A DNA stretch of 64,000 bases from Pseudomonas arsenicoxydans (GCF_006438915.1 NZ_RCZE01000006.1:62001-126000); one strand, 5' to 3'. Shown: positions 1 to 9,481, counted from the stretch's first letter. Program-made: numbers and translations. Notes: a model not told the origin generated them from the sequence alone.

Positions 1-882
1 CATATTCGGCCCGCCATTCTTCTCAAGATGCTCAATGATGATCCCCGCCACATTCTTCCCGGTGGTGGTCTCGATCCCTTCCAGACCCGGTGACGAATTC
101 ACCTCCATCACCAGCGGCCCGTGATTGGAGCGCAAGATATCCACACCCGCCACCGCCAGGCCCATCACCTTCGCCGCACGCAATGCGGTCATGCGTTCTT
201 CCGGTGTGATCTTGATCAGGCTGGCACTGCCACCCCGATGCAGGTTGGAACGAAACTCCCCAGGCTTGGCCTGGCGCTTCATCGCCGCGATCACCTTGTC
301 GCCGACCACGAAGCAACGAATGTCCGCGCCGCCGGCTTCCTTGATGTATTCCTGGACCATGATGTTCTGCTTCAGGCCCATGAACGCTTCGATCACCGAC
401 TCTGCCGCCGTCGCGGTTTCACACAACACCACGCCAATGCCTTGGGTGCCTTCCAGCACCTTGATCACCAGCGGGGCGCCGTTGACCATGTCGATCAGGT
501 CGGGAATGTCATCCGGGGAGTGCGCGAACCCGGTTACCGGCAAACCGATCCCGCGACGTGACAGCAATTGCAGCGAGCGCAGTTTGTCCCGCGAGCGGGC
601 AATGGCCACCGATTCATTGAGCGGAAACACGCCCATCATTTCAAATTGACGCAACACCGCGCAGCCATAAAACGTTACCGATGCACCGATCCTTGGGATC
701 ACCGCATCAAACCCTTCCAGCGGTTTGCCGCGGTAGTGGATCTGCGGCTTGTGGCTGGCAATGTTCATGTAGGCGCGCAGGGTGTCGATCACCACCATTT
801 CGTGGCCACGCTCGGTACCGGCTTCAACCAGACGACGAGTGGAATACAGACGCGGGTTCCGCGACAGCACAGCGATCTTCAT
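1..882 (-). CDS. rimK: Ribosomal protein S6 glutamate ligase RimK, 3' end cut by the window
   Basis: ATP-grasp ligase that adds glutamate residues to the C-terminus of ribosomal protein S6. The 294 visible residues begin [20 protein letters not shown] and stay open to base 1; the family is about 300 residues, so only a few C-terminal residues are missing. The ATP-grasp core is visible, with [17 protein letters not shown] for nucleotide binding and [23 protein letters not shown] for metal binding near the end. The start overlaps the rimB stop by 4 bases (ATGA), indicating translational coupling. In fluorescent pseudomonads RimK acts with RimA and RimB to remodel the proteome; that role is known from the family, not seen here. 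Confidence 0.95.
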   Translation of the reverse strand, partial: MKIAVLSRNPRLYSTRRLVEAGTERGHEMVVIDTLRAYMNIASHKPQIHYRGKPLEGFDAVIPRIGASVTFYGCAVLRQFEMMGVFPLNESVAIARSRDKLRSLQLLSRRGIGLPVTGFAHSPDDIPDLIDMVNGAPLVIKVLEGTQGIGVVLCETATAAESVIEAFMGLKQNIMVQEYIKEAGGADIRCFVVGDKVIAAMKRQAKPGEFRSNLHRGGSASLIKITPEERMTALRAAKVMGLAVAGVDILRSNHGPLVMEVNSSPGLEGIETTTGKNVAGIIIEHLEKNGGPNM

Positions 883-1358
883 GCAACACCTGTGGAGGAG
901 GTAGATACCGGGAACACCGGCTTGTCTTGTACGTACTTGATGCCCGGATTGACCACCAGTTGGCCGTGAATCAGGGCTTTGGAACCGAGTAACAGGCGAT
1001 AACGCATGGATTTGCGGCAGGCGAGCGTGAACTCGACCCGCCAGACCCGATCACCGAGGGCCAGGGTGGTGCTGACCACGTATCGCTTCTGCGCGTGACC
1101 GTTGGAGCTTTTAATGGTTTTCATCGTCACCAGCGGCGCTTCGCAGCGTCGATGACGCAATTGCACCACCGTGCCCAAGTGCGCGGTGAAGCGAACCCAC
1201 TGCTCGCCATCGCGCTCGAACGGCTCGATGTCGGTGGCATGCAGGCTGGAGGTACTGGCACCGGTGTCGATTTTTGCCCGCAGGCCCGCGACTCCCAAAT
1301 CAGGGAGCGCCACCCACTCGCGCAGACCGACAACGGTCAAATGATCAAATGTCTTCAA
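879..1358 (-). CDS. rimB: Retropepsin-like aspartic endopeptidase RimB
   Basis: A 159-residue protein of the RimK-associated protease family (often named ATP-dependent zinc protease). The aspartic protease signature [11 protein letters not shown] lies near residue 31, typical of single-lobed retropepsin folds. Known role: cleaves the poly-glutamate tails that RimK adds to S6. It overlaps rimK by 4 bases and follows a small candidate rimA gene by 6 bases, so the three form one reverse-strand operon. No signal peptide is seen; a cytoplasmic protein. Confidence 0.92.
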   Translation of the reverse strand: MKTFDHLTVVGLREWVALPDLGVAGLRAKIDTGASTSSLHATDIEPFERDGEQWVRFTAHLGTVVQLRHRRCEAPLVTMKTIKSSNGHAQKRYVVSTTLALGDRVWRVEFTLACRKSMRYRLLLGSKALIHGQLVVNPGIKYVQDKPVFPVSTSSTGVA

Positions 1359-1364
1359 AGTTGC

Positions 1365-1496
1365 TCAACCGGTAGAAACCGCACAGGTCCGCAAGCGGCC
1401 GAATTCGCGGTATTCACGCAGAATAATGGTTAAAAGGCGACAGATATCTACGGCCCGGATTTCCAGCCCTCCGAGGAGGTTCTGGAATGCATGCAT
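1365..1496 (-). CDS. rimA: Small protein upstream of rimB, candidate RimA
   Basis: A 43-residue reading frame beginning MHAFQNLLGGLEIRAVDICR and ending six bases before rimB. It has an amphipathic helix (VDICRLLTIILREYREFG) and a basic, serine/threonine-rich tail. A longer in-frame start reaches 1604 but would run through the hslR promoter and start, so the internal ATG at 1496 is preferred. Fluorescent pseudomonads are known to carry rimA-rimB-rimK, with rimA a small first gene; assignment here rests on position and size only. It could also be non-coding leader. Confidence 0.45.
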   Translation of the reverse strand: MHAFQNLLGGLEIRAVDICRLLTIILREYREFGRLRTCAVSTG

Positions 1497-1575
1497 TGTA
1501 ATCCGCGCCGGTGGAATTCTTGGTACGACTGAAACGGTAGTACAGTTCACCAATATTTCAGAATGAGGAAATTCC

Positions 1576-1983
1576 ATGGCACAAAAAAATGAAGAGGACG
1601 ACAAAGTCCGCCTCGATAAATGGTTATGGGCTGCGCGGTTTTATAAAACCCGAGCCTTGGCCAAGGCCGCGATTGAAAGCGGCAAGGTGCATTGCCGTGG
1701 CGAGCGCTGCAAGCCGGGCAAGGAGCCAAGAGTAGGCGATGAATTTGTGATTCGCGCAGGTTTCGAAGAGCGCACGGTGGTGGTTCAGGCATTATCGATC
1801 GTTCGCCGTGGCGCGCCGGAGGCTCAGACGCTGTACGCCGAAACCGAGGCCAGCATCGCCAAACGCGAAAACGCCGCGGCCCAGCGCAAGGCAGGTGCGC
1901 TGGGGATGACCACCGATGGCAAACCGAGCAAGAAACAGCGCCGGGATCTGTTCAAGTTCCGTGGCAGCAGCAACGACGAGTGA
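1576..1983 (+). CDS. hslR: Heat shock protein 15, S4-domain RNA-binding protein
   Basis: A 135-residue Hsp15. An S4 domain occupies residues 11-70 (VRLDKWLWAARFYKTRALA and the GKVHCRGERCKPGKE turn). The C-terminal tail is rich in Lys, Arg and Ala. The family binds 50S subunits carrying stalled nascent chains with peptidyl-tRNA and helps recycle them after heat stress. GAGGA precedes the ATG by six bases. It is divergent from the rim operon, with about 80 bases between starts for both promoters. hslO, another heat-shock gene, follows after a REP pair. Confidence 0.95.
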   Translation: MAQKNEEDDKVRLDKWLWAARFYKTRALAKAAIESGKVHCRGERCKPGKEPRVGDEFVIRAGFEERTVVVQALSIVRRGAPEAQTLYAETEASIAKRENAAAQRKAGALGMTTDGKPSKKQRRDLFKFRGSSNDE

Positions 1984-2016
1984 GTCAGGAATTTCTCGGG
2001 CGATGTTCAGTCCGTC

Positions 2017-2082
2017 ATCGCGGGCAAGCCCGCTCCCACAGGGAAATGCGGTTAACGATGGGAGCGTGGCTTGCCCGCGATC
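2017..2082. repeat. REP pair (REPIN), 'GCAAGCCCGCTCCCACA' family
   Basis: Two inverted copies of a Pseudomonas REP sequence: CGCGGGCAAGCCCGCTCCCAC at about 2018-2038 and its imperfect inverse, GGGAGCGTGGCTTGCCCGCG, at about 2060-2079. The rest of the gap between hslR (ends 1983) and hslO (starts 2407) shows no credible gene; a 163-residue reverse frame across it runs into hslR and lacks a recognisable family. Confidence 0.85.
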
Positions 2083-2406
2083 GAGTGCGCAGCACTCGCC
2101 AGACGCCACCTTATCCCCAGGGAAGACTTGCAATTTCCCGATCGAGCAACCATATCGGGTGATTCGCCAGCGGCGCATCGAGCGGACAAACAGCCACTCG
2201 TCGAAAATCACACACAGCCTCTGACCTGTAGGCCATAACCAGAAGGCCAGCAGTGCCAGAGACGCAAAATCGCGAGAGCCCAAACCGGCGGACGTTCCTC
2301 CTTGCTTGGAACAACCCCGGATTGTTCATAAAATACCGGCCATGGCCGAGCACGCGCGATTTTTGACCGTTGAACTCCAATGTCACCCATTCAGATACCC
2401 AGACCT

Positions 2407-3309
2407 ATGACCGACCTACCGGATAACGACTTCACCCAACGCTTCATCTTCGATGACAGCGACACCCGTGGCGAGCTGGTCTCGTTGGAGCTCAGCTACG
2501 CCGAAGTCCTGGCCAAGCACGCCTATCCGGAACCGGTCCAGCAACTGCTCGGCGAACTGATGGCGGCCGCCTCGCTGCTGGTCGGCGCGCTGAAGTTCGA
2601 TGGCTTGCTGATCCTGCAGGCCCGCTCCGACGGCCCGATCCCGCTGCTGATGATCGAGTGCTCCAGTGAACGCGATATCCGCGGCCTGGCCCGTTACGAG
2701 GCCGACCAGATCGCCCCCGACGCGACACTCGCCGACCTGATGCCGAACGGCGTGTTGGCGCTGACAGTCGACCCGACCCACGGTCAGCGCTACCAGGGCA
2801 TCGTCGACCTCGACGGCGAAACCCTGTCCGAGTGCTTCACCAATTATTTCGTCATGTCCCAGCAGGTCGGCACCCGCTTCTGGCTGTACGCCGATGGCCG
2901 TCGTGCCCGTGGCCTGCTGTTGCAGCAACTGCCCGCCGACCGCTTGAAAGATGAAGAAGAACGCGCCGCCAGCTGGCAGCACATCACCGCGCTGGGCAGC
3001 ACCCTGACCGCGGATGAACTGCTGAGCCTGGACAACGAAACCGTGCTCCATCGCCTCTACCACGAAGAGCAGGTGCGCCTGTTCGACGTACAAAAACTGC
3101 GCTTCCGTTGCAGCTGCTCGCGCGAGCGTTCAGCCAATGCCCTGGTCAGTCTGGGTGTGGAGGATGCGCAAAACCTGGTCGTCGAACACGGTGGCAACAT
3201 CGAGATCGATTGCCAGTTCTGCAATCAGCGCTACCTGTTCGATGCCGCCGATATCGCTCAATTATTCGCCGGAGCGGGCGTCGACACGCCGTCAGATACC
3301 CGTCACTAA
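2407..3309 (+). CDS. hslO: Redox-regulated chaperone Hsp33
   Basis: A 300-residue holdase chaperone activated by oxidation. The C-terminal zinc switch is clear: CSC in [10 protein letters not shown] and, 27 or more residues later, CQFC, the four conserved cysteines of the family. The N-terminal part carries the substrate-binding domain. An in-frame ATG nine codons upstream (2380) exists, but the start [19 protein letters not shown] gives the usual family length, so 2407 is chosen. No strong ribosome binding site is visible before either start. Confidence 0.95.
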   Translation: MTDLPDNDFTQRFIFDDSDTRGELVSLELSYAEVLAKHAYPEPVQQLLGELMAAASLLVGALKFDGLLILQARSDGPIPLLMIECSSERDIRGLARYEADQIAPDATLADLMPNGVLALTVDPTHGQRYQGIVDLDGETLSECFTNYFVMSQQVGTRFWLYADGRRARGLLLQQLPADRLKDEEERAASWQHITALGSTLTADELLSLDNETVLHRLYHEEQVRLFDVQKLRFRCSCSRERSANALVSLGVEDAQNLVVEHGGNIEIDCQFCNQRYLFDAADIAQLFAGAGVDTPSDTRH

Positions 3310-3383
3310 AACGGTTCAGCGCAGGTAAATTCACTGGTTAGTGCCGGTATTACGCCGTTACGACGGGAGGGCCCTACTCTTTT

Positions 3384-3404
3384 TGGGCTTTTCTGGCATA
3401 ATCC
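3384..3404 (+). promoter_or_regulatory. Possible extended -10 promoter for pckA
   Basis: TGGCATAAT at about 3392-3400 looks like an extended -10 element, about 90 bases before the pckA start. The leader contains a short stem (GTAGTAG ... CTACTAC, about 3424-3448). Weak call based on consensus only. Confidence 0.35.
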
Positions 3405-3489
3405 GGCCCACTTTTTCTCGCGGTAGTAGTGCACGACTTTCTACTACAAAACGTTTGGAGCACTCGGCCACTGGCCGATGGGGAACCTC

Positions 3490-5031
3490 ATGACGCAAGC
3501 CAATAACGCCGTGTACACCGATCTGAGTGTTGATGATCTGGTTAAAGAAGCCCTGACTCGCGGTGAAGGCGAGCTTGCCGATACCGGCGCGCTGGTTGTT
3601 CGCACCGGTCACCGTACCGGCCGTTCGCCAGTCGACCGTTTCATCGTTGACGAGCCGACCACTCAGGCTGCTATCGCCTGGGGCCCGATCAACCGCAAGT
3701 TCCCGGCCGACAAGTTCGATGCCCTGTGGGACCGCGTCGAGGCGTTCAACAACGCGCAAGAGCATTTCGTTTCCCACGTGCATGTAGGCGCGGCTGCCGA
3801 TCACTACCTGGCCGTGAAAATGACCACCCAGACTGCCTGGCAGAACCTGTTCGGTCGTTGCCTGTTCATCAACCCGGCCCAGTACAACCCGGCTGGCCGT
3901 GATGAGTGGCAGGTGCTCAACGTCGCCAACTTCGAATGCGTTCCTGAGCGTGACGGCACCAATTCCGATGGTTGCGTGATCCTCAACTTCGCACAGAAGA
4001 AAGTGCTGATCGCCGGCATGCGTTACGCCGGTGAAATGAAGAAAGCCATGTTCTCCGTGCAGAACTTCCTGCTGCCGGCTTCCGACGTGCTGCCAATGCA
4101 CTGCGCTGCCAACATCGGCGAAGCAGGCGACGTGACCCTGTTCTTCGGTCTGTCCGGCACCGGTAAAACCACCCTGTCGGCCGACGAAAGCCGTTACCTG
4201 ATCGGTGACGACGAGCACGGCTGGGGCGAAGGCGTGGTGTTCAACATCGAAGGTGGTTGCTACGCCAAGTGCATCGACTTGTCCGAGAAGAACGAGCCGG
4301 TCATCTGGAAAGCCATCAAGCACGGCGCAGTCCTGGAAAACGTCGTTATCGATGACGCCAAGCACGCCGACTACGCTGACGTCAGCCTGACCCAGAACAG
4401 CCGCGCTGCCTATCCGCTGGAGCACGTTGCCAAGCGTTCCGAGATGAACCTCGGTGGCGAGCCAAACGCTGTGATCTTCCTGACCTGCGACCTGACCGGC
4501 GTACTGCCGCCAGTGTCGATCCTCAGCGAAGAACAAGCGGCCTACCACTTCCTGTCCGGCTACACCGCTTTGGTGGGCTCGACCGAAATGGGTTCCGGCA
4601 GCGGCATCAAGTCGACCTTCTCCACCTGCTTCGGCGCACCGTTCTTCCCGCGCCCGGCTGGCGAATACGCTGAGTTGCTGATCAAGCGCATCCGCGGTTT
4701 CGGCTCCAAGGTTTACCTGGTCAACACCGGCTGGACCGGTGGTGGCTACGGCGTTGGCAAGCGCTTCAACATCCCGACCACCCGTGGCGTGATTGCAGCG
4801 ATCCAGAGCGGCGCGTTGATCGGTGCTGAAACCGAACACCTCGACACCATCAACCTCGACGTGCCGTTGGTTGTACCGGGCGTTGAGACTGGCCTGTTGA
4901 ACCCACGTAACACCTGGGCTGACAAGGCTGCTTACGATGAAGCTGCCAAGGCACTGGCCGGGTTGTTCGTTGAGAACTTCAAGAAGTTTGAAGTGAGCGA
5001 CGCGATCAAGGCTGCCGGGCCTAATTTGTAA
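3490..5031 (+). CDS. pckA: Phosphoenolpyruvate carboxykinase (ATP)
   Basis: Converts oxaloacetate plus ATP to phosphoenolpyruvate and CO2, the committed step of gluconeogenesis. 513 residues from [20 protein letters not shown], the usual Pseudomonas length; an in-frame ATG four codons upstream is less likely. The P-loop [16 protein letters not shown] and the following IGDDEHGW metal-binding segment are intact, as is the substrate-binding RTGRSP(V)DRF near the N-terminus. It is followed by a strong terminator and appears monocistronic. Confidence 0.97.
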   Translation: MTQANNAVYTDLSVDDLVKEALTRGEGELADTGALVVRTGHRTGRSPVDRFIVDEPTTQAAIAWGPINRKFPADKFDALWDRVEAFNNAQEHFVSHVHVGAAADHYLAVKMTTQTAWQNLFGRCLFINPAQYNPAGRDEWQVLNVANFECVPERDGTNSDGCVILNFAQKKVLIAGMRYAGEMKKAMFSVQNFLLPASDVLPMHCAANIGEAGDVTLFFGLSGTGKTTLSADESRYLIGDDEHGWGEGVVFNIEGGCYAKCIDLSEKNEPVIWKAIKHGAVLENVVIDDAKHADYADVSLTQNSRAAYPLEHVAKRSEMNLGGEPNAVIFLTCDLTGVLPPVSILSEEQAAYHFLSGYTALVGSTEMGSGSGIKSTFSTCFGAPFFPRPAGEYAELLIKRIRGFGSKVYLVNTGWTGGGYGVGKRFNIPTTRGVIAAIQSGALIGAETEHLDTINLDVPLVVPGVETGLLNPRNTWADKAAYDEAAKALAGLFVENFKKFEVSDAIKAAGPNL

Positions 5032-5050
5032 GTGTTGGTTTGATGTAATG

Positions 5051-5081
5051 AAAAAGCCGCCCTTTGAGGGCGGCTTTTTTA
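5051..5081 (+). terminator. Terminator after pckA
   Basis: Perfect stem AAGCCGCCC / GGGCGGCTT with loop TTTGA followed by a T run; also serves the convergent hipA gene in reverse because of the A run on its left. Confidence 0.9.
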
Positions 5082-5107
5082 TGGGCGATACACAAACACT
5101 CACGAGC

Positions 5108-6379
5108 TCAATTGCCGGAAAGCCGAAACGCTGGCGCCATGTTGTCTTGTTCGCGCCTCGACAGTCCCAGCGCGCTGGCCAGTGTTGCCCATTGGCTGAC
5201 GGCCTCTTGGAAACTCTCAATAATTTCTTCCGCATCCGCACGTTTGACTCGAAAGTATTCGGCCACTTCTCGAGCGAGTTCAAGGTCCAGTGCGTTGTCG
5301 GCGTTTGTGATGTTGAGCTTCAATCCATCGGCGTGTGGTACCGGGTTCATGTCATAGGCATCAGACAGACGCCAGCCCCGACCTGGGTCAAGGAGAAAGC
5401 CATGGTTGCGCATGTGATCATCAGTATTGGAAACGAGGATGTTGAACACGATACGTGACCAAAGCTCGCGCAAATCTGTGTTGGGTTCTGAACCGTGTTC
5501 CATGAGCACTTCTGCCAGCTCAAGGTAGCTGGCGCCTACCGATGCATCGTCACCGTCCACACGGTCTGTCATGGTCATGGCTGAGGCGAAATGTAATCGG
5601 CCACCCGTTTCGGTACGGTCAAAGCGCTTGACCATGAAACAGTGATGATCGCTTGCGAAGCGACAGGCTCTGCCGGTTGCGACCCGCAACCCGCAATGAT
5701 TCGCCAAGGCGTTCACCACCATTTCCCAGCCTCCGACGTCGTAGTCATCACGTGTGCTGGGGAACTTCGCAATCCATAAATGACCATGCTCGTCAGCAAC
5801 GCTTGCCTTGGGTCTGGCGCCACCCAGTGAACCGCCGGGAGCTATCAGCATCCTTAGCCACTCGCGCCCATCGGGAGACGTGTTATCTGGATCGCTCTCC
5901 AACGCACGACTTGCCTCCTCAAGTGCGCGCAACTCCACAAAAGGTGGGGCCGCCAAGCCATCACGATCATCCAGAAAGTTGCCTTCGTCGTTGAGCTTGT
6001 AGCGAATTGCCCCGACTCGATAGAGGTCATGAACGCCCAGGAGGAAATCCGATTCGTATAGCTTGGCGCCTACCGGCGCTGCCCCGTCTCGGATATCTCG
6101 CTCCAATCGCCGCTTCATCAGCAATTGACCCCATCGATCCGGGCTTGAGTCGGCAAAAACGCCGAACCGTGACTGATGTTGACCAGGAAACTGTCGGCCT
6201 TCAAATAGGCCAATGCGGGGATCCAGCGACGTGAAGCTCAACTCAGGATCGGCCAAGGCAGCAGCGTCGTACTCAAACTCGAACACATCGGTTGAACGCG
6301 CCTTTCTGGCATGCAGCAATCCCAAGCGTCTTGGTCCGTTCAAGGATTCCCAGTCGGCATATACCGCGATCAGCGTCAT
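5108..6379 (-). CDS. hipA: HipA-family serine/threonine kinase toxin
   Basis: A 423-residue HipA toxin, known in the family to phosphorylate aminoacyl-tRNA synthetases and cause growth arrest or persistence. The glycine-rich loop GGSLGGARPKASV lies near residues 182-194. The catalytic loop NTDDHMRNHGFL (Asp-Asp-His and the metal-binding Asn) and the metal Asp in LSDAYDMNP follow in order. The N-terminal HipA domain (DRWGQLLMKRR) is present. It starts two bases after hipB ends, so the pair forms an operon with antitoxin first. All key kinase residues are present, so it is probably active. Confidence 0.93.
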   Translation of the reverse strand: MTLIAVYADWESLNGPRRLGLLHARKARSTDVFEFEYDAAALADPELSFTSLDPRIGLFEGRQFPGQHQSRFGVFADSSPDRWGQLLMKRRLERDIRDGAAPVGAKLYESDFLLGVHDLYRVGAIRYKLNDEGNFLDDRDGLAAPPFVELRALEEASRALESDPDNTSPDGREWLRMLIAPGGSLGGARPKASVADEHGHLWIAKFPSTRDDYDVGGWEMVVNALANHCGLRVATGRACRFASDHHCFMVKRFDRTETGGRLHFASAMTMTDRVDGDDASVGASYLELAEVLMEHGSEPNTDLRELWSRIVFNILVSNTDDHMRNHGFLLDPGRGWRLSDAYDMNPVPHADGLKLNITNADNALDLELAREVAEYFRVKRADAEEIIESFQEAVSQWATLASALGLSRREQDNMAPAFRLSGN

Positions 6380-6381
6380 TT

Positions 6382-6852
6382 TCAGTCCGTCGTAGGTTTA
6401 GGTTTTTTCTTCGTTAGCAAACTGGATAAAGAATGGGTGTTCAAAGGGAAATCAACGGAAATATCTGATTTGGAGATCGGATTACCCAAGGCTTCTGTCT
6501 CCCTTTCACGAATAGGCTGCGATGCCTTCGCTGGGGGCAAGCTTCGTGCTCGTTGGCGTTTTACGGGGGCTAGTTGCGCGTCTTGCAGTTGGCGCCCCAA
6601 CTCATCTGCTGCGGCGAGCTTGCTCAAGTCTTTCTCCAGGCCCAGCACCTGCATCACGGATAAATAAGCGCCCATCGTCACACCTGATCCGCCGGACTCC
6701 AGAGAGCGCAATGTTGTTAGTGACATGCCTGCTCTCTCGGCGACTTGTCTGGCTGTAAGCCTGCGACGCAACCGAGCGAGTTTCAGTCGTTCGCCAAATT
6801 CGGCGAGCAGCTTGGTCGCAGCCGGCAATAGGGGCGCTGTCTTCTTTGCCAT
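6382..6852 (-). CDS. hipB: HipB-like XRE-family antitoxin
   Basis: A 156-residue DNA-binding antitoxin. A helix-turn-helix covers about residues 18-70 ([20 protein letters not shown], then [21 protein letters not shown]). It is longer than E. coli HipB: the 80-residue tail is Lys/Arg/Pro-rich and probably disordered, as expected of a segment that contacts the toxin or is degraded. It is expected to bind HipA and repress the operon from the inverted repeat immediately upstream (6854-6900). Confidence 0.88.
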   Translation of the reverse strand: MAKKTAPLLPAATKLLAEFGERLKLARLRRRLTARQVAERAGMSLTTLRSLESGGSGVTMGAYLSVMQVLGLEKDLSKLAAADELGRQLQDAQLAPVKRQRARSLPPAKASQPIRERETEALGNPISKSDISVDFPLNTHSLSSLLTKKKPKPTTD

Positions 6853-6853
6853 A

Positions 6854-6905
6854 TGCCATTATTCCTTCATTTTTTAGCTTTAATAGCCAGAATAATAGCA
6901 CTTAT
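6854..6905. promoter_or_regulatory. HipB-type operator, copy 1 (hipBA promoter)
   Basis: Inverted repeat TGCCATTATTC (6854-6864) and GAATAATAGCA (6890-6900) directly before the hipB start, inside an AT-rich stretch. The same arrangement with identical spacing recurs at 7009-7060. Binding by HipB is inferred from position and symmetry. Confidence 0.65.
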
Positions 6906-7008
6906 GTAGTTCTTTGCTGGACGGGATGCCGAGGCGCGAGATCCAGCTTTGTTCTGTCCCGCAGCTTCAGATTTACGCGGTAAAGGCGAGAGATAAATTA
7001 TTTAAAAA

Positions 7009-7060
7009 TGCCATTATTCCACCTGAATTTGCCATAAATAGGCAGAATAATGGCACTTAT
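7009..7060. promoter_or_regulatory. HipB-type operator, copy 2
   Basis: TGCCATTATTC (7009-7019) and GAATAATGGCA (7045-7055), followed by CTTAT as in copy 1; 52 bases long like copy 1. An internal dyad TGCC-N7-GGCA (7030-7044) is also present. It overlaps the 3' end of the truncated DUF1493 gene. Confidence 0.6.
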
Positions 7061-7238
7061 GAGTTGTGTTGGTTGCCTTCATGAAATCGATGCTGAACTG
7101 TTCTTCAAGCGTTTCCATCAAGTGCTGCGCATCGCCACCGTCACCGCCTAGGTCGAGATAAATAGAGGTGGTCAGGCTGATAGTTTTGCGTTCGGGCAGG
7201 CCGAGTTCTTCGTGCAGCAACTGAATGAGCAGACGCAT
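7014..7238 (-). pseudogene. DUF1493-family (acyl-carrier-like) gene, C-terminally truncated
   Basis: 74 residues: MRLLIQLLHEELGLPERKTI then STSIYLDLGGDGGDAQHLME-type sequence (actual: LTTSIYLDLGGDGGDAQHLM), the acyl-carrier-like core typical of DUF1493 proteins, which are usually around 110 residues. The last codons lie inside operator copy 2, so the native C-terminus seems to have been replaced when the hipBA module arrived. The function of the family is not established. The start is uncertain; there is no good ribosome binding site. Confidence 0.5.
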
Positions 7239-7447
7239 GGCGTGGTCGTCGGGAAGTCGGGGGCGAGGTTCATGGTTCTGGAGTCCGATTGGGCTTGCGC
7301 GGATCTTATTAGGCGTCTCGATTTGGGTGAAGCATGAATCTTTTGATCGTTCTGTCGCCGACGACTATAGGTGCGAGCCACCAAGCAGCGATAGACGACA
7401 AAGAGACCCGGCCTGTAGGAACCGGCCGAGCCTTGACTAGTCCTTTT

Positions 7448-7630
7448 CTATAGGAATTTTCCGCGGCGAATTTTCTCCCGTTTTTCCGCCATCAACTTTC
7501 TCGCCTCTTCATCAGAAATACTCGGCCGAGGATCATCAATGCCGGCCTGAACCTGCTCGATGAACCACGCCTCATAGGCAGCTTCGTCGATGTGAGCCTC
7601 ACTGTCTTTGCAGGGCTGTTTCTCTATCAC
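7448..7630 (-). CDS. Orphan stability-determinant-like antitoxin
   Basis: A 60-residue acidic then basic protein from a GTG start (AGAGG eight bases before). It contains EAAYEAWFIEQVQAGIDDPR followed by SISDEEARKLMAEKREKIRR, the pattern of small antitoxins annotated as stability determinants that precede ParE/RelE toxins. No toxin gene follows: 7239-7447 contains no credible frame. It is either an orphan antitoxin or the remnant of a decayed toxin-antitoxin pair. Confidence 0.5.
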   Translation of the reverse strand: MIEKQPCKDSEAHIDEAAYEAWFIEQVQAGIDDPRPSISDEEARKLMAEKREKIRRGKFL

Positions 7631-7663
7631 CGGTGTTTACCTCTGATCGCTTCAATGACCGTA

Positions 7664-8791
7664 TTAACGAATATGCCGATACGAATCCACATCCGCCAAG
7701 CCAGTGCTCAACCCGGTCGCCGGCGCGTAGATCGTGCCCCGCACCGCCGAGAACTTCACCCCGTTACTGCCCAGCGAAACATACCGTTCGCCCTGGTCCA
7801 GTTCGGTGAAGTAGGTGTAGGAGTACTTTTCCATGGCTTTGTATTTCGCGGCGTCGCGGGCCATGGCGTTGTGATGGTTTTGCAGGTCGGCCGGGGTCAG
7901 GTTGAGGGTTTTGTTTAGCGGTACGCCCCAGCGCTTCAGGCACACTTCGGCAAAGTGGCGGACGATCAGACCAGGTTCGGCCAGCGTTTTCGGGCCGCTG
8001 ACACCATCGGCCGAGGCATTGCCGACCAGGGTGCCATGGCGGCCGGGCAGGGGGTAAATGTGGGTTCGGGTGCCGGTGGCCGTTTGCGGGATGACACAGC
8101 TGAAACCTTTGGAGCGCTCGTCGCGTGCGTAGAAGCCGACGTACTCCTTTACATTGGCGTTGAGTTTTACTTTGTCTTCCTGAAAGTTACTGATGCCGGG
8201 TACCGGGTCAATCGCAAAAATACTGACGGGAATGTTTTTTAATGCCGCATCTTTAAACATGGCATTGGCCAGCATATGGCAACTGATCCCCCCGCGGCTC
8301 CATCCGACCAGATTAACTTTGGTGGGGATAATGCCGTCTTTGCGGAAAGTCTTGATGATTTGCTCTTGTAACTTTTGTTGGGTCACGCTGCGTTCACCGT
8401 AATTATATTTACGCCATAGCCAGGAACCTTCGATTTTCACGTCGTCAATGGGAATACCGGCAGCCTTGAGGCGGTTGTATTCGGTCTCGGTCAACTGTTC
8501 TCGCTGCCAGTCACACTTGCCTTTGATGATATTGACGGCGTGTTTGACGTTCTCCTCCCAGCCTTTTCCGAACAGGGTGCCGCTGAGGCCGTAGTCTTTG
8601 GACTGGGTAAACAGTTCATCAGCTTGCAGGTTGCTGGTACCCGGACCATCGATCACGATCCATTCGGCAAACTCTCGTCCACCGTGAAGAGAAGCCAGGG
8701 TCGAAACCAGTTCGCCATTCCAGTAAGTTGGATTTTTATTGTCAAACTTAGTCGAACCGGTGCCGCAAAAGAAAATAGTTAATGTAGTCAT
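7664..8791 (-). CDS. Alpha/beta-hydrolase, type VI lipase-effector-like
   Basis: A 375-residue protein with no signal peptide. It has a serine hydrolase nucleophile elbow LVGWSRGG (Ser165), an Asp in FAIDPVPG (Asp195) and a His in LPGRHGTLVG (His252), a plausible Ser-Asp-His triad in family order. The N-terminus TLTIFFCGTGSTKF resembles proteins with the Tle/DUF2235-like fold that act as phospholipase effectors. The extra N-terminal and C-terminal regions have no assignment. Base composition is more AT-rich than the flanks, suggesting acquired DNA. The substrate is unknown; there is no secretion gene next to it. Confidence 0.6.
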   Translation of the reverse strand: MTTLTIFFCGTGSTKFDNKNPTYWNGELVSTLASLHGGREFAEWIVIDGPGTSNLQADELFTQSKDYGLSGTLFGKGWEENVKHAVNIIKGKCDWQREQLTETEYNRLKAAGIPIDDVKIEGSWLWRKYNYGERSVTQQKLQEQIIKTFRKDGIIPTKVNLVGWSRGGISCHMLANAMFKDAALKNIPVSIFAIDPVPGISNFQEDKVKLNANVKEYVGFYARDERSKGFSCVIPQTATGTRTHIYPLPGRHGTLVGNASADGVSGPKTLAEPGLIVRHFAEVCLKRWGVPLNKTLNLTPADLQNHHNAMARDAAKYKAMEKYSYTYFTELDQGERYVSLGSNGVKFSAVRGTIYAPATGLSTGLADVDSYRHIR

Positions 8792-8866
8792 TGTTGTGCT
8801 CTTGTTTGATTAAAGAGCGGGCAGATTAGTATCGGTCGTTTAAATATTGAAAGTGATGGATTGTTT

Positions 8867-9139
8867 CTATGTTTGTGAGGGTGGTGTTCTTTGTCTGGCG
8901 ATGTCGAGAAGTTCGCAGCCGTCTTGTGTTAATAAATAGAGTGCATTGACTATGTTGGGAATATCTTTTACATCCGCCTGTTTGAAGCACAGGCAATATA
9001 GCGTTTCGAGCAAGTCACTGGCCGCGCGCAAGCGTTGTTGCGCGGCGTCAAGGATCGCGCCGGTACTGGCAGCGGTATCAATGACCAACACGGGAGTATC
9101 GCTGTAACTGGTTTTGAGTGGGCGATAGCGATCTTGCAT
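8867..9139 (-). CDS. DUF3077-like small protein
   Basis: 90 residues from MQDRYRPLKTSYSDTPVLVI. The pattern of a short variable N-terminus, then SDTPVLVIDTAASTGAIL and two long helices (AAQQRLRAASDLLETLYCLC; NIVNALYLLTQDGCELLDIA) matches the small Pseudomonas-specific DUF3077/DUF6124 proteins. Function unknown. An upstream in-frame ATG at 9187 is less likely. It follows the hydrolase start at a 75-base distance on the same strand. Confidence 0.55.
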   Translation of the reverse strand: MQDRYRPLKTSYSDTPVLVIDTAASTGAILDAAQQRLRAASDLLETLYCLCFKQADVKDIPNIVNALYLLTQDGCELLDIARQRTPPSQT

Positions 9140-9481
9140 GATGTCCGTCCTGTTTTCAGCGGCGCGGCAAACTATAGGGGCGTGCATCCATGCCTCGCAA
9201 TACCGCGCAAATGGACAGGGTTTGTAGGGGATTTACTGCTGGTGTCGCCTTTTGCCTACGTGCGGGCCGAGGTTTTTTTCAGCAATACCCTTGGGAGGCG
9301 AGTTTCCTACGGGATCGTCAGGCACAGCGCCTCAAGCCTCGGAAGAGGGGACGTCAGAATCTGTAGGACGTTTCGAAAACGATTGTGCACCGCATAAGGG
9401 GAAATCAGCCCGGCTCATGCTGCGAGGGCGAGCAAGCGCCGGGTGGCCATGTGGGTGCCTTAGCGACTTGACCCGCAGTGG
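9140..9481. other. Gap with no credible gene
   Basis: Frames of 119-120 codons run across on the + strand, but with no ribosome binding site, no recognisable motif and skewed composition. Nothing convincing is seen apart from the upstream region of the DUF3077-like gene. Confidence 0.5.

Noticed and set aside
1792..2283. 163-codon reverse frame across the hslR end and REP pair
   Set aside because: Overlaps hslR and translates a REP repeat; not a gene.
3358..5283. 641-codon reverse frame opposite pckA
   Set aside because: It is the mirror of a high-GC coding gene, overlaps the terminator, and has no family motif; pckA itself is certain.
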